Assembly (NCBI RefSeq): GCF_040358985.1
Contig: NZ_CP132932.1
Span: 496,001-560,000, forward strand
Direction of reading: 5' to 3'
DNA length: 64,000 nt
Source: Tunturibacter empetritectus
GTDB taxonomy: Bacteria; Acidobacteriota; Terriglobia; Terriglobales; Acidobacteriaceae
The translations under genes were made by a program, and so were the position numbers. Positions 41,662 through 49,299 of the stretch are shown one piece after another. Within the stretch, counting starts at the first letter, position 1. Each line of letters begins with the position of its first letter. The notes below the pieces were generated by a model, which saw only the letters and a program-made list of their open reading frames with translations, made no database searches and was not told the DNA's origin.

Positions 41662-41756
41662 CTCATCCCTGCTTTATCGTTAGTGTACTTCCCGGTCCTC
41701 TTCGTCAGACATTCTCTGCAAAGTCGAACACCCTCTGCCGACGACCCGACGATCCA

Positions 41757-42281
41757 CTACTGAGCCATCTGCATCGCCGGAGCGCTCGCCTGCGCCAGCG
41801 CCGGGGCATTCGGATCTCCGCCGCCCTCCGGCCGCACTACCTGGCCCGGCTGGGGCTCGCCCAGACCAAGCTGTTTTGCAATCCGATCGATCCGGCCAGG
41901 ATCGGTCAGTTGCGCCTCGGACAAGCGAAGCTGCCGATTCTCCTCCCGCAACTGCTCCACCTGCGCCTTCTGCGCCTCAACGTGATACCCAATCTCAATC
42001 GCAGAAAAGTGCTGCCACACATAGACCATCACCAGCACAAACAACACGCTCATTACTGCGGTAAACGTGCGCATCTCGCGACGCCGTTCCGGATCGTCCG
42101 CCTTCACAATGCGGCTGTTGTCGATGTGCTTGGTAAAGAAGACCTCTGGCGTCGGTCCACGCCGCGCGCGCCGTTGCGCCTCATAGAGCTCACGATTCCG
42201 CGCCGTCAGCGACTCCGCACGGCTCTGCGCCCGCGAACCCAACATCTCTAGCTGTTGTCCTGCCATCGCCGAAGCTGCCAT
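41757..42281 (-). CDS. ftsL: FtsL-like bitopic division protein
   Basis: A 174-residue protein placed exactly where ftsL lies in dcw clusters (after rsmH, before ftsI). A charged cytoplasmic part (1-80) precedes one membrane segment (TFTAVMSVLFVLVMVYVWQHF, about 78-98). A short leucine-zipper-like coiled coil follows (AQKAQVEQLREENRQLRLSEAQL), then the RIDRIAKQLGLGEPQPGQVV segment, which matches the periplasmic end of FtsL/FtsB proteins. FtsL forms the FtsQ-FtsL-FtsB scaffold that activates FtsWI. A Pro/Ala/Met-rich tail ends the protein. The assignment rests on topology and context more than on sequence identity. Confidence 0.8.
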   Translation of the reverse strand: MAASAMAGQQLEMLGSRAQSRAESLTARNRELYEAQRRARRGPTPEVFFTKHIDNSRIVKADDPERRREMRTFTAVMSVLFVLVMVYVWQHFSAIEIGYHVEAQKAQVEQLREENRQLRLSEAQLTDPGRIDRIAKQLGLGEPQPGQVVRPEGGGDPNAPALAQASAPAMQMAQ

Positions 42282-42356
42282 GGTGCACCTCTCTAAAACT
42301 CGCCTCTGAATCTCTATCTCTCAATCAAACCTTGCCACTCTCCTTAACGTACGAAC

Positions 42357-42439
42357 CGGGCCGGGATCGCTATGGAGGAAGGGACTTTGTGTTGCAGAGT
42401 TGTCTTTCGCCTGAAAGAAGGTGGGACAACCCCGGCCCG
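42357..42439 (-). other. Structured noncoding element between rsmH and ftsL
   Basis: A perfect 9-bp outer stem, CGGGCCGGG (42357-42365) with CCCGGCCCG (42431-42439), encloses a second stem GTTGTC (42399-42404) / GACAAC (42425-42430) that abuts it, plus a CTTTC-GCCT-GAAAG mini-hairpin inside. It lies in the 218-bp gap after rsmH and about 76 nt before the ftsL ATG. It could be a leader, attenuator or processing site. I do not recognise a known riboswitch. Confidence 0.5.
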
Positions 42440-42499
42440 ATCACTTGTCTTCTCTATCTATAGACTGCACCATTTTTAGTGCAATAGAGAATCTTGTAC

Positions 42500-43393
42500 C
42501 TAAATTTTTTCGGCCGCCCTCAACTTCGCACTACGCGACCGCGGATTTCTCATCTGTTCCTGTTCAGCCGCCACAACCGGCTTCTTCGTTAAGACCTCAA
42601 ATACCTTCGCGTCCTTTGCCGCCTTGAACGCATCCTTCACCAGCCGATCCTCCAACGAGTGAAAGCTGATCAGCACCAGCCTTCCCCCCGGCTTCAACAG
42701 AGACCCCGCGCTCTTCAGCAGCGATTGAATCTCTCCCAACTCGTTATTCACTCGAATCCGAAGTGCCTGAAAGGTTCTAGTAGCCGGATGAATCTTCTCG
42801 CTTTTCATTGGTGGGGCCTCGGCCGATACGATTCGAGCCAATTCTGCTGTAGTCGTAATCGGCCGGGCCCTAACAATGGCTCTGGCGATTCTCCGCGACC
42901 TCCTTTCCTCTCCGAATTCGTAAATCAGGTCGGCGAGTTCGTTTTCGTCTTCCTGATTTACCACTTGCTCGGCCGTCTCTCCGCTGCGCGTATCCATCCG
43001 CATATCAAGCGGGCCATCGGTCCGAAAACTAAATCCTCTGTGCGCCTCGTCCAGCTGCAGGCTGCTCACGCCAAAATCGGCAAGCAATCCATCCAGGCTT
43101 CCCGGCTCGATCACTCCCGAGGCCTCCGAAAACGCCCTCGGCTCAAACACCACCTCCGGCATCTCGTCTCCAAGCTCGACCCGTAAATCTTCTAGCCTTG
43201 CCTTGGCCTTCTCCATCGCCTCCGGGTCACGGTCAAAGCCAATCAACCTGCCTCTGCCGCCCAGCCTCTTCGCAATCTCCAAAGAGTGCCCCGCCAGACC
43301 CAGCGTCGCGTCAACCACCACGCCGCCCGGCCGCACATTCAAGTACTCCAGAACTTCTTCTAAAAGAACCGGCACATGTTGCGGACTCTTCAT
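42500..43393 (-). CDS. rsmH: 16S rRNA m4C1402 methyltransferase RsmH
   Basis: A SAM-dependent enzyme (also called MraW) that N4-methylates C1402 in the decoding centre of 16S rRNA. The ATG at 43393 gives the canonical N-terminus KSPQHVPVLLEEVLEYLNV; a TTG at 43435 right after the mraZ stop is possible but would add an unrelated leader. SAM site: VVDATLGLAGHSLEIAKRLG and LIGFDRDPEAM; GLLADFGVSSLQLDEAHRGFSF and PLDMRMD are strong family signatures, as is the C-terminal FHSLEDRLVK. Length is 297 residues. It is immediately downstream of mraZ. Confidence 0.95.
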   Translation of the reverse strand: MKSPQHVPVLLEEVLEYLNVRPGGVVVDATLGLAGHSLEIAKRLGGRGRLIGFDRDPEAMEKAKARLEDLRVELGDEMPEVVFEPRAFSEASGVIEPGSLDGLLADFGVSSLQLDEAHRGFSFRTDGPLDMRMDTRSGETAEQVVNQEDENELADLIYEFGEERRSRRIARAIVRARPITTTAELARIVSAEAPPMKSEKIHPATRTFQALRIRVNNELGEIQSLLKSAGSLLKPGGRLVLISFHSLEDRLVKDAFKAAKDAKVFEVLTKKPVVAAEQEQMRNPRSRSAKLRAAEKI

Positions 43394-43438
43394 ATCAACC
43401 CGCCTTCCGTGCTGCCCCTGGGGGCCACCTTGCAACCT

Positions 43439-43900
43439 TTAAGCAACAACCTTTGTCTTCTCTGCGAACGCCATCAGATCCGCGTCCGTCAGCTCAACCG
43501 CGCCACTGGCCTTCTTCATCTCCGCGTCGAACATCTCCGCATTCACAACCTCAAGCAGCGTCTGCGACCCCAGAACATTCACCTCGCCTGTCACCTTCGC
43601 CAACTCCCGCAGCTTCTGCGGAATCAGCACCCGGCCCTGCGCATCCATCTCCGCCATCTGCCCGTAAAAGTTCGTTACATCCTGAAACTTCTTCCGTACC
43701 GGATCCATTGGGGACATCTTCGACAGCGACGCTTCAATCTGCTCCCACTCCTTCAGCGGGTAAACCTGCGCCCGCCTCCCATCCATGCTCGTTATGTAGA
43801 ACTGGGGGCCATACAGCTCATCCACACGGCGCTTGAACTCGGCAGGCAGCTTCAATCTGCCCTTCTCGTCCACGCGGGTTGGGTGATTTCCCCGAAACAT
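43439..43900 (-). CDS. mraZ: Transcriptional regulator MraZ
   Basis: The first gene of the dcw cluster; in E. coli it represses its own operon through two SpoVT-AbrB-like domains. The 153-residue product has both domains: FRGNHPTRVDEKGRLKLPAEF (2-22) and the second DAQGRVLIPQKLRELAKVTGEV (about 85-107), each with the DxxGR signature. GAGGT lies 4 nt before the ATG. It probably binds short repeats in the 43901-44060 region. Length is close to the usual 150 residues. Confidence 0.94.
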   Translation of the reverse strand: MFRGNHPTRVDEKGRLKLPAEFKRRVDELYGPQFYITSMDGRRAQVYPLKEWEQIEASLSKMSPMDPVRKKFQDVTNFYGQMAEMDAQGRVLIPQKLRELAKVTGEVNVLGSQTLLEVVNAEMFDAEMKKASGAVELTDADLMAFAEKTKVVA

Positions 43901-44223
43901 AACGACCTCGATACCTCTCCCGGCTCATCTTTGGTTCAAACCAGCTCCGCATCGTAGAATCTTGTTGTCAAGGAACCTAGTTTGGTCCACGAAACTCCAA
44001 AATCTTCTACTTCGCTCCACCAGCATCGCCGAGGTATCTAGCCCTGTAAAGGACTAATTTGTGCAACTTCTGTGTATTTCCCATATTGGAATGTGGAAAA
44101 CTCAGCTACTTGTGTATACCGAAGAGGTAACCGCTAGCTGTAGTGTTGGCTCGGTTGATTCATACCAACTCTGTTACTTGCAGAGCGCGAATCCATCTGG
44201 TAAGCGAAATAAAAGCGAAAACG
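43901..44223. other. Promoter region of the dcw cluster
   Basis: The 323-bp stretch upstream of mraZ. Reading on the minus strand it contains GGTGGAGCG, TTTGGAGTT and CGTGGACC spaced over about 40 nt (43985-44030), which could be MraZ-type direct repeats, and a TTGACA at 43966-43971 without a matching -10. The distal half (44060-44220) is AT-rich. No gene was found. Confidence 0.4.
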
Positions 44224-44754
44224 CTAGCTCCCACTTAGCAACTTCTTCCGCCGAAGCAGCCACACCAGGTACGCAAGCACTGCCAGATTGATGAGCAACA
44301 GGCTCAGGCGAAACCAGTCGGGCCTTCGAACCAGCTCATACAGCTCCCAAGGTAAAAAAGAGATCGTCAGGATCAGCGTCAGATACTCGGCCCACACCTT
44401 CTCCAGAAGCAGTCCAATCCCCTCTGTTAGAGCCAGCGCGGAGTAGCCAAACGTCGCGACACTGATCTGTCGCATCCGATGAGCATCGATAAGGTCAGCC
44501 TTGTGCAGCAACAAAGCAACCAGCCGGCTCTCAGGGTCAAATCTCAGCTTCAGCGCCAGCCGCGTCACCTCATCGCCGATATCTTTATGCAGCAGATGAA
44601 TCGCGCCCGCACCGATACAGAAGAAGAAGATCGCCTTCGCCAGCTTGAAAAGCCCGATCAGCATCAACCCACGATCATGCACTCCGGTCGCGTGATGCCC
44701 GTGCTCCGGTGCCTGTATCGACTCGCTCCTGCTGATCGGTTCTTTCAACATCAT
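44224..44754 (-). CDS. DUF2127 membrane protein
   Basis: A 176-residue protein with three or four membrane segments: GLMLIGLFKLAKAIFFFCIGAG, the hydrophobic YSALALTEGIGLLLEKVWAEYL, TLILTISFLPWELYELV and LSLLLINLAVLAYLVWLL. The RGLMLIGLFKLAKA and RPDWFRL segments and order of helices match DUF2127 proteins, whose function is unknown. The N-terminal 25 residues are His/Glu-rich. The stop codon lies in a tiny AGCG-AAAA-CGCT hairpin. It is upstream of, and in the same direction as, mraZ, with a 323-nt gap. Confidence 0.8.
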   Translation of the reverse strand: MMLKEPISRSESIQAPEHGHHATGVHDRGLMLIGLFKLAKAIFFFCIGAGAIHLLHKDIGDEVTRLALKLRFDPESRLVALLLHKADLIDAHRMRQISVATFGYSALALTEGIGLLLEKVWAEYLTLILTISFLPWELYELVRRPDWFRLSLLLINLAVLAYLVWLLRRKKLLSGS

Positions 44755-44988
44755 CAGACCTTCAGTTGACGAGGACGCGATGAAATTGTCAACGCCACCT
44801 TCGTGTCACGCATCTTCACCCCATCAACATCTTCCCCTCAACTGTTACGCGCACCCATTAGACCTCCTAACGCCGCCTCCTGAAAGGACATCTCACGAGC
44901 ATGATTGGAACGAGACCAATCCAGTCTCAGCAAGCGCACGTAGATGCTTATGAGTGCCCTTGCAGGGAACCAACTTCTAAGAATCAAG

Positions 44989-45020
44989 AACGATACAAGA
45001 ACGATACAAGAACGATAAAG
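44989..45020 (+). repeat. 11-bp tandem repeat before the fasciclin gene
   Basis: AACGATACAAG occurs at 44989-44999 and 45000-45010, followed by a third, shortened unit AACGATAAAG at 45011-45020. The third unit runs into the AAAGGA ribosome-binding site, so copy number would change the leader next to the ATG at 45031. Confidence 0.85.
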
Positions 45021-45030
45021 GATAACGACA

Positions 45031-45585
45031 ATGAAGAAGACCTTCCTCGCGACCTTGGCAGTTGCTGCCTTGGCCATCACCTCCCTCAGCGCCCACGCCC
45101 AGAAGGATCCCGAAGTCGGCGGCGCTGCGATGTACCCCACTAAAACCATCGTCGAGAACGCAGTCAACTCGCCGATCCACAAGACCCTCGTCGCTGCCGT
45201 CAAGGCAGGTGGCCTGGTCGACACACTCAACAGCCCCGGACCCTTCACCGTCTTCGCCCCAACCGATGACGCCTTCGCCAAACTCCCCGCCGGCACCGTC
45301 GACACTCTCGTCAAGCCAGAGAGCAAGGACACCCTCGATAAGATCCTCACCTACCACGTCGTAGCCGGCAAGATCAGCTCTAAGGAACTCGAGAAGATGA
45401 TCAAAAAGGGCGGCGGCAAAGCCACCCTTAAGACCGTCCAGGGTGAAGATCTCACCGCCAGCATGTCCGGCGGCAACATCATTCTGACCGATGCCAAGGG
45501 CGGCACGGCCACCGTCACCACCGCCGATGTCTTCCAGTCGAACGGTGTCATCCACGTCATCGACACCGTCCTCATGCCCAACTAG
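45031..45585 (+). CDS. Exported fasciclin (FAS1) domain protein
   Basis: A 184-residue protein with a signal peptide (MKKTFLATLAVAALAITSLS ... AHA) and one FAS1 domain. The H1 box is GPFTVFAPTDDAFAKLPAGT, the YH motif is ILTYHVVAGKIS, and the H2 box is SNGVIHVIDTVLMP. FAS1 domains mediate adhesion or ligand binding at the cell surface or in the periplasm. There is no lipobox or membrane anchor. A G/C-rich terminator follows at 45610. It is monocistronic. Confidence 0.93.
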   Translation: MKKTFLATLAVAALAITSLSAHAQKDPEVGGAAMYPTKTIVENAVNSPIHKTLVAAVKAGGLVDTLNSPGPFTVFAPTDDAFAKLPAGTVDTLVKPESKDTLDKILTYHVVAGKISSKELEKMIKKGGGKATLKTVQGEDLTASMSGGNIILTDAKGGTATVTTADVFQSNGVIHVIDTVLMPN

Positions 45586-45609
45586 TGTCTTCCTCCAGCA
45601 GTTCCCTTG

Positions 45610-45637
45610 GGGCGCCTCATAACGAGGCGCCCTTTTT
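45610..45637 (+). terminator. Rho-independent terminator of the fasciclin gene
   Basis: GGGCGCCTC-ATAAC-GAGGCGCCC (9-bp perfect stem) followed by TTTTT, 24 nt past the stop codon. Confidence 0.95.
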
Positions 45638-45720
45638 CTCACCCCATGAAAAACACTCTTTGCTCAACAGCCTTGCATCCCTCGCGCTCTCCCTTCGAAC
45701 ACGCTATAACCGACTCAGCG

Positions 45721-46257
45721 ATGCGCCGCACCTTCCACTCCGGACAGTGGCTCCCCTACCCTGTCGAACTAGTCTTCGCCTTCTTCTCAAACCCCGACAA
45801 CCTCCCCCGGCTCATGCTCCCTTGGCAAAAGGCCCGCATCGAGAAGATCTTCCTCGCACCCCCACCCACGCAACCCGTAACCTCCAACAGCATCACAGCC
45901 GGCGCCGGAACCAGGCTCACCCTCAGCTTTCGGCCCGTCCCATACTCCCCCATTCGAGTCTCATGGGATGCAGAGATCTCTGAGTTCGCCTGGAACGATC
46001 ACTTCTGCGACCAGCAGCTCCGCGGTCCCTTCGCCTACTGGCATCACTGCCACCACGTAAAGCCGCAGACGCGAACAGAACTTTCAGGCAGCGTCACTTC
46101 GGGCACCCTGCTCGAGGACGAAGTCAACTACGAACTGCCGATGGGCAAACTGGGCACCCTAGCCAACAGCCTCTTCGTCACCTCCCAGCTACGAAACACC
46201 TTCGCCTATCGTCACGCCCGCACCAGCGAGCTGCTCGCGCACTTGACCCATCGCTGA
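45721..46257 (+). CDS. SRPBCC ligand-binding domain protein
   Basis: A 178-residue START-like protein of the cell-division-inhibitor/SRPBCC type (as in slr1223-like and CDP-paratose-epimerase-linked families). FHSGQWLPYPVELVFAFFSNPDNLPRLM is the N-terminal strand-helix, the middle has RVSWDAEISEFAWNDHFCDQQLRGPFAYW, and LLEDEVNYELPMGKLGTLANSLF is the C-terminal segment. Ligand unknown. I chose the ATG at 45721; a longer frame starts before the fasciclin terminator. Confidence 0.8.
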   Translation: MRRTFHSGQWLPYPVELVFAFFSNPDNLPRLMLPWQKARIEKIFLAPPPTQPVTSNSITAGAGTRLTLSFRPVPYSPIRVSWDAEISEFAWNDHFCDQQLRGPFAYWHHCHHVKPQTRTELSGSVTSGTLLEDEVNYELPMGKLGTLANSLFVTSQLRNTFAYRHARTSELLAHLTHR

Positions 46258-46348
46258 AAGTCGCTCTTAACGGAACCCCCCATAAAGGCCGCTAAAGAAG
46301 TTGAAGAAAAAACACGCACCGCGAACTGCAGGCCGCCAGTCCTTCCAC

Positions 46349-48238
46349 CTAGTGCTTAGCCAGCACCTGCTCCATCATCTTGCTGAGATAAGGTCTCGAC
46401 CTCTCAAGCGCTGCCTCTGCCGTTAGGCCATACTTCTCCCGCAGCGACTCCACCTTGCCATGCTCGATGAACGCATCCGGCCAGCCCACCCTCACAACCG
46501 GCACCTGCAACTCAAGTTCGTTCAAGGTCTCCATCACGGCAGAGCCAAACCCACCTGCCAGCACATGATCCTCTAACGTAATCACCAACCCACAGCGTCC
46601 GCCAAACTCCCCAACGCAATCGCGATCCACCGGCTTCGCAAAGCGCGGATTGATCACCGCCGCAGAAAATCCTTCCAGCTTCAACATCTCTGCAAGCCGT
46701 ACCGCCTCCGGCAACATCGCACCCAGGCCGAAGATAGCGACATCCACTCCGTCGCAGATCACCTCAGCCTTGCCGATCGCGAGCGCCACCTGCTGCTCTT
46801 TCACTTGAACGCCCGGCCCAGTCCCACGCGGATATCGAATCGCGCTCGGCCCTTCATGCAGCATCGCCGTATACATCATGTCGGCCAACTCATCCTCATC
46901 CTTCGGCACCATGTGCACCAGGTTCGGCACGCTGCGCAGATAGCTGATGTCGAACAGGCCATGATGCGTCGGCCCATCGTCCCCGCTCAACCCCCCGCGA
47001 TCCATGCAGAACACCACAGGCAGATTCTGCAGACAGACATCATGCACCACCTGATCAAACGCCCGCTGCAAAAACGTCGAGTAGATCGCACAGAATGGCT
47101 TATATCCCTTCGTCGCCATTCCAGCCGCAAAGATCACCGCATGCTCCTCCGCGATCCCCACGTCGAAGTACCGTTTCGGATGATGCGGCCTAAAAAGATC
47201 GAGCGCCGTGCCGTTCGGCATCGCAGCCGTAATCGCCACCACCTTATCGTTCGCCGTAGCCAGCTTTGTCAGCGACTCCGCAAAGATCTCAGAGTAGGTC
47301 TTCTGCCCAGCAGGCTTGGTCTCACCCGTCTGCGCATCGTAAGGCCCCAGCCCATGAAACTTCTTCTGCTTTTCTATCGCAGGCTGAAACCCTTTTCCCT
47401 TTTGAGTGATTGCATGCAGCACCACCGGCTTGTTCTGCTGCTTCAAAAATTGGAACGTCTCAATCAGCAGCGGCAGATTATGTCCATCAAGCGGCCCGAA
47501 GTAGCTCAGCCCAAACTCTTCAAAGAGCGTGCCAGGCCCAATCAAACCCTTCGCCGCCTCCTCCGCCTTGCGAGCAACATGCCGCACCGTCTTGCCGCCA
47601 AACCGCTCCAGCAGATCGGCCGCTCGGTCGTGCAGACTCGAGATCGTAGGATTGGTCACGATCTTGTGGAAGTACTCCGCAATCGCCCCCACATTCTTAT
47701 CAATCGACCAGGCATTATCATTCAACACCACGATCAATCTCTTGGTCTGAGCCGCAATATTGTTCAGCGCTTCAAACGAAATTCCATTCGTAAACGCCGC
47801 ATCTCCGGCCAGCGCAACGATGTGTTCTTTCCCACCTGCCATGTCGCGGCCAACAGCCATCCCCAGCGCCGCACTCAGCGCCGTTCCTGCGTGCCCGGCA
47901 CCATAGCTGTCATGCTCACTCTCGGTGCGCAGCATAAATCCATTCAGTCCACCAGGCTGCCGAATCGTATGAAACAGCTTCTCCCGCCCCGTCAGCAGCT
48001 TGTGCACATACGCCTGATGACTCACATCAAACACAAAGCTATCGGTCGGGGTATCGAACACATAGTGCATCGCCAGAGTCAGTTCAACCACGCCAAGATT
48101 CGGGCCAATATGTCCGCCCGTCTTTGCCACCCCCACGATTAGCCGCGCCCGAATCTCTTCTGCCAACAGAGTCAGCTCCGCAATCGAAAGCTTCTTCACA
48201 TCAGCCGGAGAGTTAATTGTCTCGAGAATATTACTCAT
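46349..48238 (-). CDS. dxs: 1-Deoxy-D-xylulose-5-phosphate synthase
   Basis: A thiamine-diphosphate enzyme that condenses pyruvate and glyceraldehyde 3-phosphate, the first step of the MEP isoprenoid pathway. The 629-residue protein has KTGGHIGPNLGVVELTLAMHY, FDVSHQAYVHKLLTGR, the VGIAEEHAVIFAAGMA motif with catalytic Glu, MDRGGLSGDDGPTHHG and the transketolase C-terminal domain. The ThDP-Mg motif reads GDAAFTNGISFEALNN, with GDA instead of the usual GDG, and the later NDN motif reads NDNAWSIDKNVGAI instead of NDNEMSIS. The ThDP-binding fold is otherwise complete. It is monocistronic, with a divergent ABC transporter upstream; ispA in the same window is a later step. Confidence 0.93.
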   Translation of the reverse strand: MSNILETINSPADVKKLSIAELTLLAEEIRARLIVGVAKTGGHIGPNLGVVELTLAMHYVFDTPTDSFVFDVSHQAYVHKLLTGREKLFHTIRQPGGLNGFMLRTESEHDSYGAGHAGTALSAALGMAVGRDMAGGKEHIVALAGDAAFTNGISFEALNNIAAQTKRLIVVLNDNAWSIDKNVGAIAEYFHKIVTNPTISSLHDRAADLLERFGGKTVRHVARKAEEAAKGLIGPGTLFEEFGLSYFGPLDGHNLPLLIETFQFLKQQNKPVVLHAITQKGKGFQPAIEKQKKFHGLGPYDAQTGETKPAGQKTYSEIFAESLTKLATANDKVVAITAAMPNGTALDLFRPHHPKRYFDVGIAEEHAVIFAAGMATKGYKPFCAIYSTFLQRAFDQVVHDVCLQNLPVVFCMDRGGLSGDDGPTHHGLFDISYLRSVPNLVHMVPKDEDELADMMYTAMLHEGPSAIRYPRGTGPGVQVKEQQVALAIGKAEVICDGVDVAIFGLGAMLPEAVRLAEMLKLEGFSAAVINPRFAKPVDRDCVGEFGGRCGLVITLEDHVLAGGFGSAVMETLNELELQVPVVRVGWPDAFIEHGKVESLREKYGLTAEAALERSRPYLSKMMEQVLAKH

Positions 48239-48495
48239 TCAAAACCTGTCTGCAGTCTCGCTAACCGAGTGTCGCGTCCTGCGCAAAACCCAGCTATATC
48301 CTGAACCCAGCTAAACAACCTGACTTTTAAGTATACCAATCCGCAACTTCACGTGTCGCATCTTTCCATCTCGACTCTTAGACGTTGCCACACCTTTGTT
48401 GGATCTCTATCACGCACCTAAATCGGCCCCCCAGACAACCCAAAGCACCCTGAATTTGCCCTACCGGCGCATCCACTGCGATATGCTTCCCACAC

Positions 48496-49299
48496 ATGGT
48501 CCCCGCCGTCACCACCACAGGCCTCACCCGCCGCTTCGGCGAATTCACCGCAGTTCAGGACGTCAACCTCACCGTCGCTCCCGGCCAGTTCTTCGGCTTC
48601 CTCGGTCCCAACGGCGCGGGCAAATCCACCACCATCAAGATGCTCACCGGCCTGCTTGCCCCCACCTCCGGCTCCATCCAGATCCTCGGCCTCGACGCCG
48701 CCACCAACCCCATCGAGGTCAAGCGCCAGATCGGCGTAGTCCCCGAAGGCCTCGCTCTCTTCGGCCGCCTCACCGCCGCCGAATACCTCCGCTTCGTAGG
48801 CCGCATGTACGGCCTCGACGCCGCCATCACCGCCGCCCGCACCACCGAACTCCTCGACTTCATGAGCCTCGCCGGCGAAACCAAAAAACTCATCACCGAC
48901 TTCTCCCACGGCATGCAGAAAAAACTCGCCCTCGCCGCCGCCGTCATCCACGGCCCCCGCATCCTCTTTCTCGACGAGCCCTTCGAAGGCGTCGACGCCA
49001 TCGCCTCCGGCACCCTCAAAGCCATGCTCCAGGGTATGATCGCCCGCGGCGCCACCATCTTCCTCACCTCCCACGTCCTCGAGATCGTCGAGCGCCTCTG
49101 CACCCACATCGCCATCATCGACCGCGGCCACCTCATCGCCAACGGCTCCCTCGAAGAGCTCCGAGCCGGCGTCCAGGCCCGCAACCCCGAAGGCAACGGC
49201 AGCAACCAGATCCTCACCCTCGAACAAATATTCCTGGACATAGTAGGCAGCGATCCTGCCACTATCCAACCCGAGCAGGAGCTCTCATGGCTGGGCTAA
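48496..49299 (+). CDS. ABC transporter ATP-binding protein
   Basis: A 267-residue ABC-2-type ATPase. Walker A is GPNGAGKSTT (about 36-45), the Q-loop region is QIGVVPEGLALF, the signature is a variant FSHGMQKKLALAAA instead of LSGGQ, Walker B is ILFLDEPFEGVD, and the switch His lies in TSHVLE. It is partnered with the downstream permease, whose ATG overlaps its 3' end by 13 nt. A family with this FSxGMxQK signature exports drugs, lipids or pigments; the cargo is unknown. The start ATG at 48496 has no clear Shine-Dalgarno. Confidence 0.92.
   Translation: MVPAVTTTGLTRRFGEFTAVQDVNLTVAPGQFFGFLGPNGAGKSTTIKMLTGLLAPTSGSIQILGLDAATNPIEVKRQIGVVPEGLALFGRLTAAEYLRFVGRMYGLDAAITAARTTELLDFMSLAGETKKLITDFSHGMQKKLALAAAVIHGPRILFLDEPFEGVDAIASGTLKAMLQGMIARGATIFLTSHVLEIVERLCTHIAIIDRGHLIANGSLEELRAGVQARNPEGNGSNQILTLEQIFLDIVGSDPATIQPEQELSWLG

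Noticed and set aside
43940-43975. A TTGACA -35 element upstream of mraZ.
   Set aside because: No acceptable -10 hexamer lies 16-18 bases downstream on the minus strand.
48396-49286. A long open frame running into the permease gene from upstream.
   Set aside because: It overlaps the ABC ATPase gene in another frame and encodes His/Arg/Pro-rich sequence, the usual out-of-frame product of GC-rich DNA. The permease start at 49287 has a proper ribosome site.
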